From NCBI GenBank assembly GCA_964391015.1, contig CAYMKU010000018.1, positions 1 to 64,000 on the forward strand: a stretch of DNA of 64,000 nucleotides, written 5' to 3'. Source of the DNA: XYD12-FULL-36-8 sp964391015. Its GTDB lineage: Bacteria > Bacteroidota > Ignavibacteria > Ignavibacteriales > Ignavibacteriaceae. The notes beneath the pieces are model-generated. The model made no database searches, was not told where the DNA came from, and saw only the letters and a program-made list of their open reading frames with translations. A program made the translations under genes and the position numbers. Below, piece by piece: positions 25,641-34,517 of the stretch (the first letter of the stretch is position 1; each line of letters opens with the position of its first letter).

Positions 25641-25992
25641 AAGGTTTCCTTTTTAAGTTTTCGAAAATTACAAATAAATAAAAACCTGACAGAACAAAAT
25701 TACGATTATTCTATCAGTTATAATCTTGTCATTGGTGTGCTATTGATTCAGCTTTGAATTTTTCGAAAAGCTAAACTATATTTCATTAAAGAAAAACACA
25801 CCTTAAACCACTTTCTCGTTTTCTGCGGCTTAAGATGTATGGTCATTATCGTAAAAAGATAATATTATTATTTCATCCATACAGAAAGGAGCATAGCAAT
25901 GAAAACTTTTGTACTTCTCACAAAACTCGCACAGATATTTCAAGACAAATAAAATCGCAAAATTTTTTCAATAAACTAGAAAGGAAAAAATT
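25641..25992. other. Intergenic region with a possible gene remnant
   Basis: About 350 AT-rich bases between divergent genes. A 17-codon reading frame at 25899-25952 with a good AGGAG-type ribosome binding site is described separately. No repeat element of the families seen elsewhere was recognised. Confidence 0.4.
25899..25952 (+). pseudogene. Possible remnant of a small (GYD-domain-like) gene
   Basis: An ATG preceded by GAAAGGAG starts a 17-residue peptide (MKTFVLLTKLAQIFQDK) that stops at TAA. The opening resembles that of GYD-domain proteins (a met-x-x-x-phe/tyr-val/ile-x-leu-thr-lys-leu pattern), suggesting the remains of a deleted gene ahead of the YbaK gene. Too short to be certain; it might be a leader peptide. 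Confidence 0.25.
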
Positions 25993-26466
25993 ATGCCCAC
26001 GAAAAAACTTAAAGAATTTTTGGACACCAATAGGATTAAGTATGTGTCCATATCTCATTCTTCAGCATATACTGCTATGGAGATTGCTGCATTAGCTCAT
26101 GTGCCGGGAAAAGACTTGGCTAAAACAGTAATGATTAAAATCAATGGTCACATGGCAATGGTAGTGCTTCCAGCTACCCACATGATAAAAATGGAATTAC
26201 TCAAGAAAGTAGTCGGGAATGAAAATCTCAGATTAGCTACAGAGCAGGAATTCAAAGATAGATTCCCAGATTGCGAAGTTGGTGCAATGCCGCCGTTTGG
26301 AAATCTTTACAGTATGGAAGCATATGCTTCAAATGCATTAAAAGATGATGAGGAAATTGTTTTCAACGCTGGGAGCCATACAGAATTAATTAAGCTGAGC
26401 TACAAGGATTTTGAAAGGTTGGCAAATCCAAAGGTTGCTGAGATTTCGTATAAGACGAAATTGTAA
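25993..26466 (+). CDS. YbaK/ProXp-type aminoacyl-tRNA deacylase
   Basis: A 157-residue single-domain protein of the YbaK/prolyl-tRNA-synthetase-associated editing family, which hydrolyses mischarged aminoacyl-tRNAs in trans. The conserved pieces are the PGKDLAKTVMIKINGHMAMVVLP segment (with the catalytic Lys in KTV) and the GAMPPFGN loop. The particular misacylated tRNA cannot be told from sequence. The start has an AGAAAGGA ribosome binding site. Confidence 0.85.
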   Translation: MPTKKLKEFLDTNRIKYVSISHSSAYTAMEIAALAHVPGKDLAKTVMIKINGHMAMVVLPATHMIKMELLKKVVGNENLRLATEQEFKDRFPDCEVGAMPPFGNLYSMEAYASNALKDDEEIVFNAGSHTELIKLSYKDFERLANPKVAEISYKTKL

Positions 26467-26476
26467 TATTTACAAA

Positions 26477-26504
26477 GTAGGGACACAGCATGCTGTGTCC
26501 CTAC
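26477..26504. repeat. 28-bp perfect palindrome at convergent junction
   Basis: GTAGGGACACAGCA is followed directly by its reverse complement TGCTGTGTCCCTAC, with no loop. It lies between the convergent YbaK gene and the 26511 gene and is the sister of the element at 16675-16702. Probably a terminator and a REP family member. Confidence 0.75.
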
Positions 26505-26510
26505 ACCATT

Positions 26511-29500
26511 TCACTTTAACAGAATCATTTTTTTTGTTTCAGTAAAGTCTCCAACTTTCAAACGATAGTAATAAATTCCGCTCGCTAATTTGTTAGCATC
26601 AAAAGCCACCTCATAATTTCCTGGTGTTTTAACTTCGTTAACTAGCACAGCTATTTCTTTGCCAAGTGCATCATATAATTTTAAAACTACGTTTCCCACT
26701 TCACGTTTCACGTTTGACGGTACACTAAATCGAATCTTTGTTGTTGGATTAAACGGATTTGGGTAATTCTGTGATAGAGAAAATGCTGCCGGTAAATTAT
26801 TAGTTTCAGTTTCAACTCCAACCAATCTTCCTTGAATTTCTAGATCATCAATTGCCCAGCCCCAGCCAGTTACAAATCCATCAGCATAAAGTCTGAATCG
26901 AACCAAAATCTGATCGCCGGGAACAAATGTGTTCAATAAATTAATTTCATGACTGCGAAACATCGTCGGATTCCCAGATAAAGACGAATTGAATGCACTC
27001 AGCCACACGGGATCATATCGGCAATCATATCCATCAGCTAAAGGAATCCAATTGATTCCATCCTTTGTTCCTTCTACAACGACATAATCCCAAAAGTTTT
27101 CATCTCCAAAAACAGAACCATCATCACCGGGTTCAACAATTGCAATGTCCTTATAGGCAAGAAAGGCATTTAATGAAGCAACTATAATCGGAACAGTTAA
27201 TGTGTACGTATAATTTGTATTGCTGCTGTATTGATGATTTGAGTGGATTGCTCCATTGCTAAATCCCGTTTGAGTATTTATTTGATAACCTGTCCCAATG
27301 AATTGTGCAATCGGAGAATTAAAATCGCATGTATAAGAATTTTGTGCAGGCGCTATAATTATTGCATTAATACTCTTAGTAACTGATTGATAACTCGTTC
27401 CTGAGATATATGAAGTAACCGAAACAATAACATTTTGTGCTGACAAGACAGGATACTTTATTATAGTATCTAAATTAGAAACAGAATTTGCTCCAATAAA
27501 AGCATATTTATTTCCATTAACATTAACAATACTCGAATCATAAAGTGACCGTAATCGAACTTTTATGGATACAGCACCATCCGGACCTTGTGTCAAATTT
27601 CTTAGCAGAGGTTTGTATTTACCAAAATCTCCCAGCCCAGGAATTTTAACCGACCAAATCCCCCTGCCATGAGTTCCAAGAACAACTTCATCTTCTACTT
27701 GAGTCATATCCCAAATTGGAAGAGCGGGTAAGCCATTGTTAGCTATGTGCCAATTAGTTCCGTTATCCGTTGATTCAAATAATCCAATTTCAGTTCCCGC
27801 CCATATTGTATTTGGATTGTGAGGCATCACCAACAAATCATACACAGCCACATCAGGAAAACCATTGCTGCTTGTAGTGTTTGTTCCGAAGCCGCTGATA
27901 TCTTCCCACGTTTGTCCAAGATTTGTAGTTCGCAGAATTTTAGGTTTTCGTGCAAAGGAAAATAAAATGTACGACGTAGAATCCTGAACAGGATGAGTTG
28001 AAATACCGGAAATACCTCCCATCGTAACAGTACTATAAACTGCGGCTGCAATAAAGGTTGTTCCTTTATTCGTTGAAACAAGAATTTTTCCCGACGGATC
28101 CATTCTTGAGCCACCCCAAATAATATTGGGATTAGCCCTTGAAATTTCCACGTCATGGAATGAACTTATTGAACCCCAATCTGCAGAAGAAATCGAGGTC
28201 AATGTCCAGTTAGCTCCGAAGTTTGTGGAACGGAAAACTCCATTTTTACCAACTGCAAATAGCAAATCGGGTTCTTGATTTGTCTTTGCAATTTTAGTAA
28301 TGAAAGGAGCATTGCCTGAACCTGTATTTGTCAAACCACTTGTTGCAGAAACCCAGGATTGCCCTCCATCTGTAGTTCTTTGCAACCCATTATATTGATA
28401 ACCACCGATTATTTTATCGGGATCGTCAAAATGCCAGGAAGTTTCATAGCCATCGCCACCGATTTGATAAAACCAATTAGAACTTTTAGTCGCATTTTCA
28501 GGAGAGCGCCAGGTTCCATTATCCTGCATACCACCGATGTAAGCGCTTCCGCCAGGCATTTTATCCACACCATAAAATTGTGTCGTGTTTAATCCATTGG
28601 TCGGCTTACTCCAATTGCTTGCACCATTTGATGATAACCCAATGCCACCATCATTTGAATTAAGTATTCTAAAATTTCCACCTGTCCCCAGGATGATGAC
28701 AAGATTATGCTGGTCAACATGGACGGAACCAGTACTAAGTTCAGCGGTTTGTCTTTGATTTCCAGACAGCAGATTAATCTGATATAGATAAACACCTCCG
28801 ACAAAAACAATATTATCATCAGTCGGGTGAACTGTAATTGTATTATCATACCAACCTTGTGAACTTAGCCAGTTGGGTTCGGTTCCATTCTCAGTTGTTT
28901 TTACCCAATTTTGCCCTGCATCTGTTGATACAAAAAGATTTGAAGTTGGTGAACCTTCTGCGGCTGCATAAATTTTATTTTGATTGATTGGGGAGATTGC
29001 AATCTCAAATCTTCCGCTTGTATCTTGAATTCCACTACTTGATTTGAACCAGGATTCTCCAGCATTGGTTGACTTTAAAATTCCTTTCTCATCAACCCCA
29101 GCATAAAGCACATTAAAATTGCCTGGTGTTTCGATTATCTGCAAAACTTTTTTAACTCTGTTTGATCCGCCAATGATTTGTTCGTTATAAACTTCTCTCC
29201 ATGTATTTCCGCCATCGGTTGATTTGAAAATTCCAGACTTATTTGCAAAATCAAGACGATACCTTCCTGACGTTGTAGAAGCTAAAACTATGTTTGCATT
29301 ACTTGGGTCAACAATTATTCTTGAAATGTTGTTAAAATCTAAATTATTCATTGTGCTTGAAAGGTGGAACCAAGTTTGTCCTTTATCAGTAGATTTATAA
29401 ATTCCATTTCCATTAATTACATCTACGCTGAACATACTTTCACCTGTACCAGCGTAAATTATATTGTGGTTCGATTGAGCCATCGCCAGAGTTGACACAG

Positions 29501-30053
29501 CTAAGCTTGGTAAGTTTGGAGCTATATCTGTCCATGAACTCCCCGCATTGGTTGTCTTCCAAATTCCGCCACCAACACTTCCGATGAACCAAGTATTTCC
29601 TGATGGATCATCGGGATCAATAATTAATCCACGAACTCTTCCGCTGACATTTCCTGGTCCTCGTTCAATCCAAGGAAGCATATTATATTTTGCAAGAGAT
29701 TTTTGTTTTGCTTTTTCTAATTCAATCAATCTATAGCTTGGCGGATATGACGGATAACTTTCCCCATATGGTGTTCTCATTTCATTTAGTATTCTTACAA
29801 ATTCATCAGGCTCATCTGACTTAACGTAACCATTTATTAATTTCTGAACTTTTTTTATTTGTTCAGCTATTCTAATTCCTTGTGGAGAACTTGGATTAAA
29901 TTTTTTCTGCAGTCGTAAGAGGTTCTCAAATTTCTTATCATAAATAGTTTTTGATTTTTTATCAAATTGATCATCGGCTGATTCACTTAATTGATAAAGT
30001 GAATAGCCAATTCCAAACATGACAATAAATGCGAAAAGATTTTTCCAATTCAT
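26511..30053 (-). CDS. Large secreted VPS10/BNR-like propeller protein with T9SS sorting domain
   Basis: A 1180-residue exported protein. An N-terminal hydrophobic segment (LFAFIVMFGIGYSLYQL) serves as signal. Residues about 130-790 hold sortilin/BNR-like propeller repeats (GIYKSTDKGQTWF, GIFKSTDGGNTW, KILRTTNLGQTW and others). A MAM/laminin-G-like beta region follows (about 930-1080), then a T9SS type A domain (NYPNPFNPTTKIRFSVP ... GIYYYRLKVGDFTETKKMILLK). A heptamer array (26689-26716) encodes extra residues inside that domain. A paralogue with similar architecture is at 54792-57845 (shared PGN-SGRVR and GSVGGG-WKTTN motifs). Confidence 0.87.
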   Translation of the reverse strand: MNWKNLFAFIVMFGIGYSLYQLSESADDQFDKKSKTIYDKKFENLLRLQKKFNPSSPQGIRIAEQIKKVQKLINGYVKSDEPDEFVRILNEMRTPYGESYPSYPPSYRLIELEKAKQKSLAKYNMLPWIERGPGNVSGRVRGLIIDPDDPSGNTWFIGSVGGGIWKTTNAGSSWTDIAPNLPSLAVSTLAMAQSNHNIIYAGTGESMFSVDVINGNGIYKSTDKGQTWFHLSSTMNNLDFNNISRIIVDPSNANIVLASTTSGRYRLDFANKSGIFKSTDGGNTWREVYNEQIIGGSNRVKKVLQIIETPGNFNVLYAGVDEKGILKSTNAGESWFKSSSGIQDTSGRFEIAISPINQNKIYAAAEGSPTSNLFVSTDAGQNWVKTTENGTEPNWLSSQGWYDNTITVHPTDDNIVFVGGVYLYQINLLSGNQRQTAELSTGSVHVDQHNLVIILGTGGNFRILNSNDGGIGLSSNGASNWSKPTNGLNTTQFYGVDKMPGGSAYIGGMQDNGTWRSPENATKSSNWFYQIGGDGYETSWHFDDPDKIIGGYQYNGLQRTTDGGQSWVSATSGLTNTGSGNAPFITKIAKTNQEPDLLFAVGKNGVFRSTNFGANWTLTSISSADWGSISSFHDVEISRANPNIIWGGSRMDPSGKILVSTNKGTTFIAAAVYSTVTMGGISGISTHPVQDSTSYILFSFARKPKILRTTNLGQTWEDISGFGTNTTSSNGFPDVAVYDLLVMPHNPNTIWAGTEIGLFESTDNGTNWHIANNGLPALPIWDMTQVEDEVVLGTHGRGIWSVKIPGLGDFGKYKPLLRNLTQGPDGAVSIKVRLRSLYDSSIVNVNGNKYAFIGANSVSNLDTIIKYPVLSAQNVIVSVTSYISGTSYQSVTKSINAIIIAPAQNSYTCDFNSPIAQFIGTGYQINTQTGFSNGAIHSNHQYSSNTNYTYTLTVPIIVASLNAFLAYKDIAIVEPGDDGSVFGDENFWDYVVVEGTKDGINWIPLADGYDCRYDPVWLSAFNSSLSGNPTMFRSHEINLLNTFVPGDQILVRFRLYADGFVTGWGWAIDDLEIQGRLVGVETETNNLPAAFSLSQNYPNPFNPTTKIRFSVPSNVKREVGNVVLKLYDALGKEIAVLVNEVKTPGNYEVAFDANKLASGIYYYRLKVGDFTETKKMILLK
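26689..26716 (-). repeat. Heptamer array inside the T9SS domain of the 1180-residue protein
   Basis: Plus-strand units ACGTTTC, CCACTTC, ACGTTTC, ACGTTTG. In the protein the array encodes most of SNVKREVGN, a stretch between the SVP and VVLKLYD segments that is longer than in the other T9SS domains in this window. Minus-strand unit ACGTGAA matches the family at 54496-54530. Confidence 0.7.
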
Positions 30054-30065
30054 TTGATTATTCCT

Positions 30066-30461
30066 TTAGTTTGTGGAATTCGATTTATATTTTTCTTTAG
30101 TAAGTACATTCAAAATAAAAATATGTACGTCATCATCCGAAACAATTTCCGGGTTATTTCTAATCTCAACATTATGATCATCAATCCATTTTATCTCAGC
30201 ATCAAAAAGCTTTTCTTCAAAAATGATTTCTTCTTTACTCATATCATAAATAAAATACTCAAGAATAGAATGTGGTTGGTTTTTCTTTTCACTTTTCTTT
30301 GAGCAAAGGATGAATGTGCTTGATGTATTTTTAACCAGTTGATAATCAACTCCAAACTTTTCCTTCGCGACTTTCTCTGCGTTTTTATAATCTGATAATT
30401 CCACAGATGGAGTACAGCAGCCGTAAATCATAATTAAAAAGGTAATACTTATTTTAATCAT
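30066..30461 (-). CDS. Putative lipoprotein, hypothetical
   Basis: A 131-residue protein with a lipobox-like N-terminus (FLIMIYGCC, cysteine at about residue 15-16). The remainder has alternating strands and charged residues and no domain I recognise. It lies directly upstream of the large secreted propeller gene on the same strand, with about 12 bases between, so the two may be co-transcribed. Confidence 0.6.
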   Translation of the reverse strand: MIKISITFLIMIYGCCTPSVELSDYKNAEKVAKEKFGVDYQLVKNTSSTFILCSKKSEKKNQPHSILEYFIYDMSKEEIIFEEKLFDAEIKWIDDHNVEIRNNPEIVSDDDVHIFILNVLTKEKYKSNSTN

Positions 30462-30602
30462 TATATCAGGAGCGAACTTTTAAAAATTCTATCATTTTAA
30501 TGCTGTTGAAATTTACTTTTTATTCTCCGCATGCTCAAGAGTAAAGAAGTAACCTTTAAAGTGAAAAGTTTGTCTAAACAATAAATAAAATCGGAGGTAA
30601 TT

Positions 30603-31535
30603 ATGCGTGATTTGAAACACCAAATAATAGATTTAACAATTCTTTTTCTTTCTTTGTTCTTTGTCTTTTCATCTTACTCTTGTGCTGAATCAGAATATTC
30701 GGATGAAAAATTAAAAGTGATACAGGAAAAATCTTTTTCAATCTCACCCGGAAACAATTTTAAGCTCGATGCTTCCTCTGGAGATATTATAATTTCAAGC
30801 TGGAATAAAAATGAAGTTCACGTAAAGATTTTGGGAAATGATAAAGCAAAAGATAAAGTGGAATTTAATTTCAATGAATCATCTGATATGATTGAAGTTG
30901 AAGCAAAATATGATTGGTCATTATTCATGATGGTCAAAGGAATAAAATTAAAATTTGAAGTTCAGGTTCCACAAGAATTCAATATTGGTGCAATGACATC
31001 AGGCGGAGATATCAAACTGCAAGGCGTTAAAGGAAAGATTTCAACTAAGACTTCCGGCGGAGATATAAATGTTTCGGACTTAAATGGAAACATTGAGGTT
31101 TCGACTTCCGGTGGAGACATTTCTTTCAATAACATTTACGGCAATATGAATTTTTCAACTTCCGGGGGTGACATAAAAGGCAGCAAATTCTCCGGCAAGC
31201 TAGAAGTATCAACATCAGGAGGTGATATATCCCTCGCTGGTTCGGATGCAAGGATTAATGGCTCAACTTCAGGGGGCGACATTTCCCTTGATTACAGTAG
31301 TCAGAACCAAGGAATTGAACTTGAAACTTCTGGCGGTGATATAACGATAAAACTTCCTAAAGATTTCAATGCTTCCGCTAATCTATCAACCATTGGTGGA
31401 GATATTAAATCAGATTTCACCGGTAACAATGCGGTTAAGATTTCATCAACCAAGTTTGAAGCCGATATAAACAGCGGAGGAAATCCGCTTATCCTAAAAA
31501 CCAGCGGCGGCGATATTGTTGTGAAGAAAAAATGA
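30603..31535 (+). CDS. DUF4097-family lipoprotein with TSGGDI beta-strand repeats
   Basis: A 310-residue exported protein with a lipobox-like signal (SSYSC, Cys at about 27). From residue about 135 on, the motif TSGGDI occurs eight times, with a TIGGDI variant, spaced about 15-25 residues apart, as in DUF4097/adhesin-like beta-helical proteins. The N-terminal part (SGDIIISSWNKNEVHVKI) is the standard family opening. It probably forms a beta-helix at the cell envelope; function is unknown. A GGAGG ribosome binding site precedes the ATG. Confidence 0.8.
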   Translation: MRDLKHQIIDLTILFLSLFFVFSSYSCAESEYSDEKLKVIQEKSFSISPGNNFKLDASSGDIIISSWNKNEVHVKILGNDKAKDKVEFNFNESSDMIEVEAKYDWSLFMMVKGIKLKFEVQVPQEFNIGAMTSGGDIKLQGVKGKISTKTSGGDINVSDLNGNIEVSTSGGDISFNNIYGNMNFSTSGGDIKGSKFSGKLEVSTSGGDISLAGSDARINGSTSGGDISLDYSSQNQGIELETSGGDITIKLPKDFNASANLSTIGGDIKSDFTGNNAVKISSTKFEADINSGGNPLILKTSGGDIVVKKK

Positions 31536-31886
31536 AATTAGTCATTTATTGTCATTCAGTAGTCATAAAAAGAATTTATACAAAACCAGTGTTTGTCACT
31601 CTGAACTTGTTTCAGAGTCTCAATCTTAAATTTATTTTTGAAACTTTAGATTCCGAAACAAGTTCGGAATAACAGTACGCAGACAGACTCGAATCCCCAG
31701 CTTTAGTCCGGATAAGAAATCTTTCATTTAACTGTCACACTAAGGAAGTCGAAGTGTGACAGTTGAAATCTTCCTTCATGTTTCGACGGGCTCAACATGA
31801 CAAGTCTAAATTTAAATTCCCTCAATAACTGTCATTATTAAAAATTTATTTAACTTTAACCGCAAAGAAAAAACCTTGTGTAAAGA
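31536..31886. repeat. Cluster of dispersed REP-like hairpins
   Basis: No gene. Contains CACTCTGAACTTG...CAGAGTC (31595-31620), GATTCCGAAACAAGTTCGGAAT (31649-31670), TGTCACACT...AGTCGAAGTGTGACA (31732-31761), and a CATGTTTCGACGGGCTCAACATG element (31778-31800). All belong to the families seen at 5882, 18320 and 21331. Confidence 0.7.
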
Positions 31887-32348
31887 ATGAAACCAAAAAT
31901 ACTTTACAATTACTTCACAGACGACAAACTGCTTCGAATCTCCAACAGAATTAAAAATTCTGAAAAGCAAACATCAGGTGAAATTGCGGTTAGCATAAGG
32001 GAGTATCGAAAATTTGGGGAGAGAAAAAAATCTCTTCGTGAGCTTGCCGAAAAAGAATTTTTCCGGCTTGGTATAAATAAAACCCGGCAAGGAACTGGAG
32101 TGCTAATACTTTTACTCTTATCGGATCGTCAATTCTACATTCTCGCAGATGATAACATTAACAAGCTTACCGGTGAACATGTTTGGGCAGAAATAAAAAA
32201 TATTATGCAGGAAAAATTTGTCCGCGGAGAATTCTGCAAGGGAATTTTATTTGCAATAGATGAAATCGGAAAAACCCTTGCACAGCATTTTCCAATTAGA
32301 CCGGATGATAAGAATGAGATTTCAAATAGAGTGGTGATAAATAATTAG
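31887..32348 (+). CDS. TPM-domain protein
   Basis: A 153-residue cytoplasmic protein with a TPM domain (KNSEKQTSGEIAVSI, GTGVLILLLLSDRQFYILADDNIN). Unlike YgcG-type members it has no signal peptide or membrane helices. The TPM fold is shared by putative phosphatases and photosystem assembly factors; function here is unknown. Ends in a terminator hairpin (32365-32401). Confidence 0.75.
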   Translation: MKPKILYNYFTDDKLLRISNRIKNSEKQTSGEIAVSIREYRKFGERKKSLRELAEKEFFRLGINKTRQGTGVLILLLLSDRQFYILADDNINKLTGEHVWAEIKNIMQEKFVRGEFCKGILFAIDEIGKTLAQHFPIRPDDKNEISNRVVINN

Positions 32349-32364
32349 ATTAAGCTAAAAACAT

Positions 32365-32401
32365 AAAGGCACTATTTTAAAAAGAGTATTAGTGCCTTTT
32401 C
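32365..32401 (+). terminator. Terminator between convergent genes
   Basis: AAAGGCACTA and TAGTGCCTTTT flank a short A-rich loop of about 15 bases. It lies 17 bases after the TPM gene and 27 bases before the end of thioredoxin, so it can serve both directions. Confidence 0.75.
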
Positions 32402-32427
32402 AATTTGTTCAGAATAGAAGTTATATT

Positions 32428-32763
32428 TTAATTCACCGAAGCCACAAATGGTTTAATCTTATCTTCCAAATATTTTTTCGGAACTGCGCCGATAACCGCA
32501 TCAACTACTTTTCCATCCTTAAAAATTCCTATTGTAGGGATGCTTCTAATTCCATAATGGACTGCAGTGTTTTGGTTTTCATCAGTATTAACTTTTACAA
32601 CTTTAATTTTACCCTGGTAATCCTTAGCAATTTCATCAAGCACAGGTGCAACCATCCTGCAAGGACCGCACCACGGCGCCCAAAAGTCAACCAGTACCGG
32701 AATATTGGATTTTAGAACTTCTGTATCAAAATTTGTGTCAGTTCCTTCAATTGTATATTTCAT
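32428..32763 (-). CDS. trxA: Thioredoxin
   Basis: A 111-residue cytoplasmic thioredoxin with the active site WCGPC at residues 31-35 (Cys32, Cys35), the cis-Pro segment RSIPTIGIFKDGK and full family length. It reduces disulfides in target proteins. Confidence 0.95.
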   Translation of the reverse strand: MKYTIEGTDTNFDTEVLKSNIPVLVDFWAPWCGPCRMVAPVLDEIAKDYQGKIKVVKVNTDENQNTAVHYGIRSIPTIGIFKDGKVVDAVIGAVPKKYLEDKIKPFVASVN

Positions 32764-32972
32764 TTTTCTTTCCTTTTTTATTTCTTAACAATATGATGAA
32801 TGGACTTTAAATTGGATTCAACATTTTTTTTGGTTAAAAATTCCAAGCAACAATCAACAAATTCCAAATAATTTTCAATAATCAAATTAAAAAACATAAA
32901 GTTTAGAATTGGATTTAGGGAATTTGGAATTTATTTGATATTTGTTTTTTGTGAACTGAGATTTTGGATTAC

Positions 32973-34517
32973 TTAAAGTTCTGCTTCCATTACCTTTTCG
33001 TAATAGGTTTTATATCCTTTTATGGCTCTAAAAATTGCTGATGCGATCTCTTCCTGCCCTTTTGTGCTTTTCAAATATTCGGCATCAGTTTTATTGGATA
33101 GAAATCCCGATTCAACGAGAACACTTGGCATTGAGGCGCCAACCAAAACATAAAAGCCGGCTTGTTTTACTCCGCGTGATTCAAGACTAAAATCATTACT
33201 AAATTGGTTGTGGAGCAGCTCAGCAAATTTTTCGGAGTACTTCATATATGCTGAATGTGCCATGCTGACGAGAATAAAGTTCTCATCCGTCAGCTTTTGA
33301 TAACGTTTCGGATCATCTTCGTACTGGATAACTGCATTTTCTGTTTCTGCAATTTCAATTGCATCTTGCGTTTTTCCTGGACGAAGCAGATACACTTCGA
33401 ATCCGCTTGCATCTGAATTTTTCTTCGGCGTTGAATTACAATGAATTGAAATAAAAAGCTTGCCTTCATTATCATTTGCAATTTTGCCGCGTTTGTAAAG
33501 TTCAATAAATGTATCATCTTTTCTTGTGTAAACTACTTTCACTTCTTTTAAATCTTTTTCGATCAGCTTGCCAAGCTTAAGGGCAATTGCAAGATTTATT
33601 TCTTTCTCCCTCGTACCGCTTATACCAATCGCACCATAATCTTTCCCGCCATGACCAGCATCAATAACAATAACATCAAAATTCCATCGCTCGGATTTAG
33701 CCACTTTTTCTTTATCGTTTGCAAAAATTTTGTTATGGAGCGTAATTAAAATATCATTACTGTTGCTTACATTCAGAACTTCACTGCTGGTATATTCTTC
33801 GCGAAGGAAAAATTTTATTTCGCAATCATTTCCGATATTCTTTGCATGGATATCTTTTACCAGCCCTTTTTTCTTCTCTAAAATGAATTTACTCTCCTCC
33901 AAATTCACTTCTCGAAACACAACTGCAAGTACTCCATCTTTAAAAGAGCTATTGTATGTTGCAATCGGCTGGCTGCTTTTAATTCTGATTAATGTACCAT
34001 TTGCTTTTTCATCAAGAGAAAAGCCAGCTATACCCAATTGAGAAGAAACGTTCTCTCCTTTTACTTTAGGAATTTTCTCCGCATTAACAATTAATTTGTT
34101 CTTTCCAACTAGATTGAATCGCCATCCTGATGCAAATTTTAAGCTCGGTAAAATATAATTAAGTGGAATGTAGAAATTTGAGTTCGAATAATATGTTGTC
34201 GTCGGAAGCTGAATGGTTTTAGTCGTTGTTGTTTGCTTGTTCTTCAAAATTACAAATGGATTTTTAAGTGCGAAATACATTATGTAATTCTCAAACTCAA
34301 CTTTCACTTTATCATTCTTTGAATTGAAAGAGTATTTCAATGAAAGTGCTTCGGCAAAAGGAATAAGTGAAAAATAAATATGCCCCTCTCGGATATAAGT
34401 CGGGATATATGTTATTTTGTCTCCATGCACTAAAGTCAAAGGAACTTCACTTTGAGCACTTGGATAAGACAACGAAAGGAAAATTAAAAAAAGAATTTTT
34501 GTCGAAGTTGTAAACAT
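32973..34517 (-). CDS. N-acetylmuramoyl-L-alanine amidase, secreted
   Basis: A 514-residue exported zinc amidase that cleaves stem peptides from peptidoglycan. A signal peptide (ILFLIFLSLSYPSAQS) is followed by an N-terminal region resembling copper-amine-oxidase-N-like/AMIN modules (about 25-250) and an Amidase_3 domain (about 275-510) with the zinc ligands in VIDAGHGGKD, REKEINL and SIHCNS and the catalytic Glu in SVLVESGFLSN. The gene begins at 34517, directly overlapping the end of the upstream methyltransferase, so they are probably translated together. Confidence 0.9.
   Translation of the reverse strand: MFTTSTKILFLIFLSLSYPSAQSEVPLTLVHGDKITYIPTYIREGHIYFSLIPFAEALSLKYSFNSKNDKVKVEFENYIMYFALKNPFVILKNKQTTTTKTIQLPTTTYYSNSNFYIPLNYILPSLKFASGWRFNLVGKNKLIVNAEKIPKVKGENVSSQLGIAGFSLDEKANGTLIRIKSSQPIATYNSSFKDGVLAVVFREVNLEESKFILEKKKGLVKDIHAKNIGNDCEIKFFLREEYTSSEVLNVSNSNDILITLHNKIFANDKEKVAKSERWNFDVIVIDAGHGGKDYGAIGISGTREKEINLAIALKLGKLIEKDLKEVKVVYTRKDDTFIELYKRGKIANDNEGKLFISIHCNSTPKKNSDASGFEVYLLRPGKTQDAIEIAETENAVIQYEDDPKRYQKLTDENFILVSMAHSAYMKYSEKFAELLHNQFSNDFSLESRGVKQAGFYVLVGASMPSVLVESGFLSNKTDAEYLKSTKGQEEIASAIFRAIKGYKTYYEKVMEAEL

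Noticed and set aside
25835..26095. An 86-codon plus-strand frame overlapping the YbaK gene.
   Set aside because: It runs out of frame into the clearly coding YbaK gene, whose own start has a ribosome binding site.
32800..32960. A degenerate AATTCCAAAT/GGAATTTGG-rich stretch between trxA and the amidase.
   Set aside because: It hints at another 7-mer array, but the phase is not kept and AT richness can explain it.
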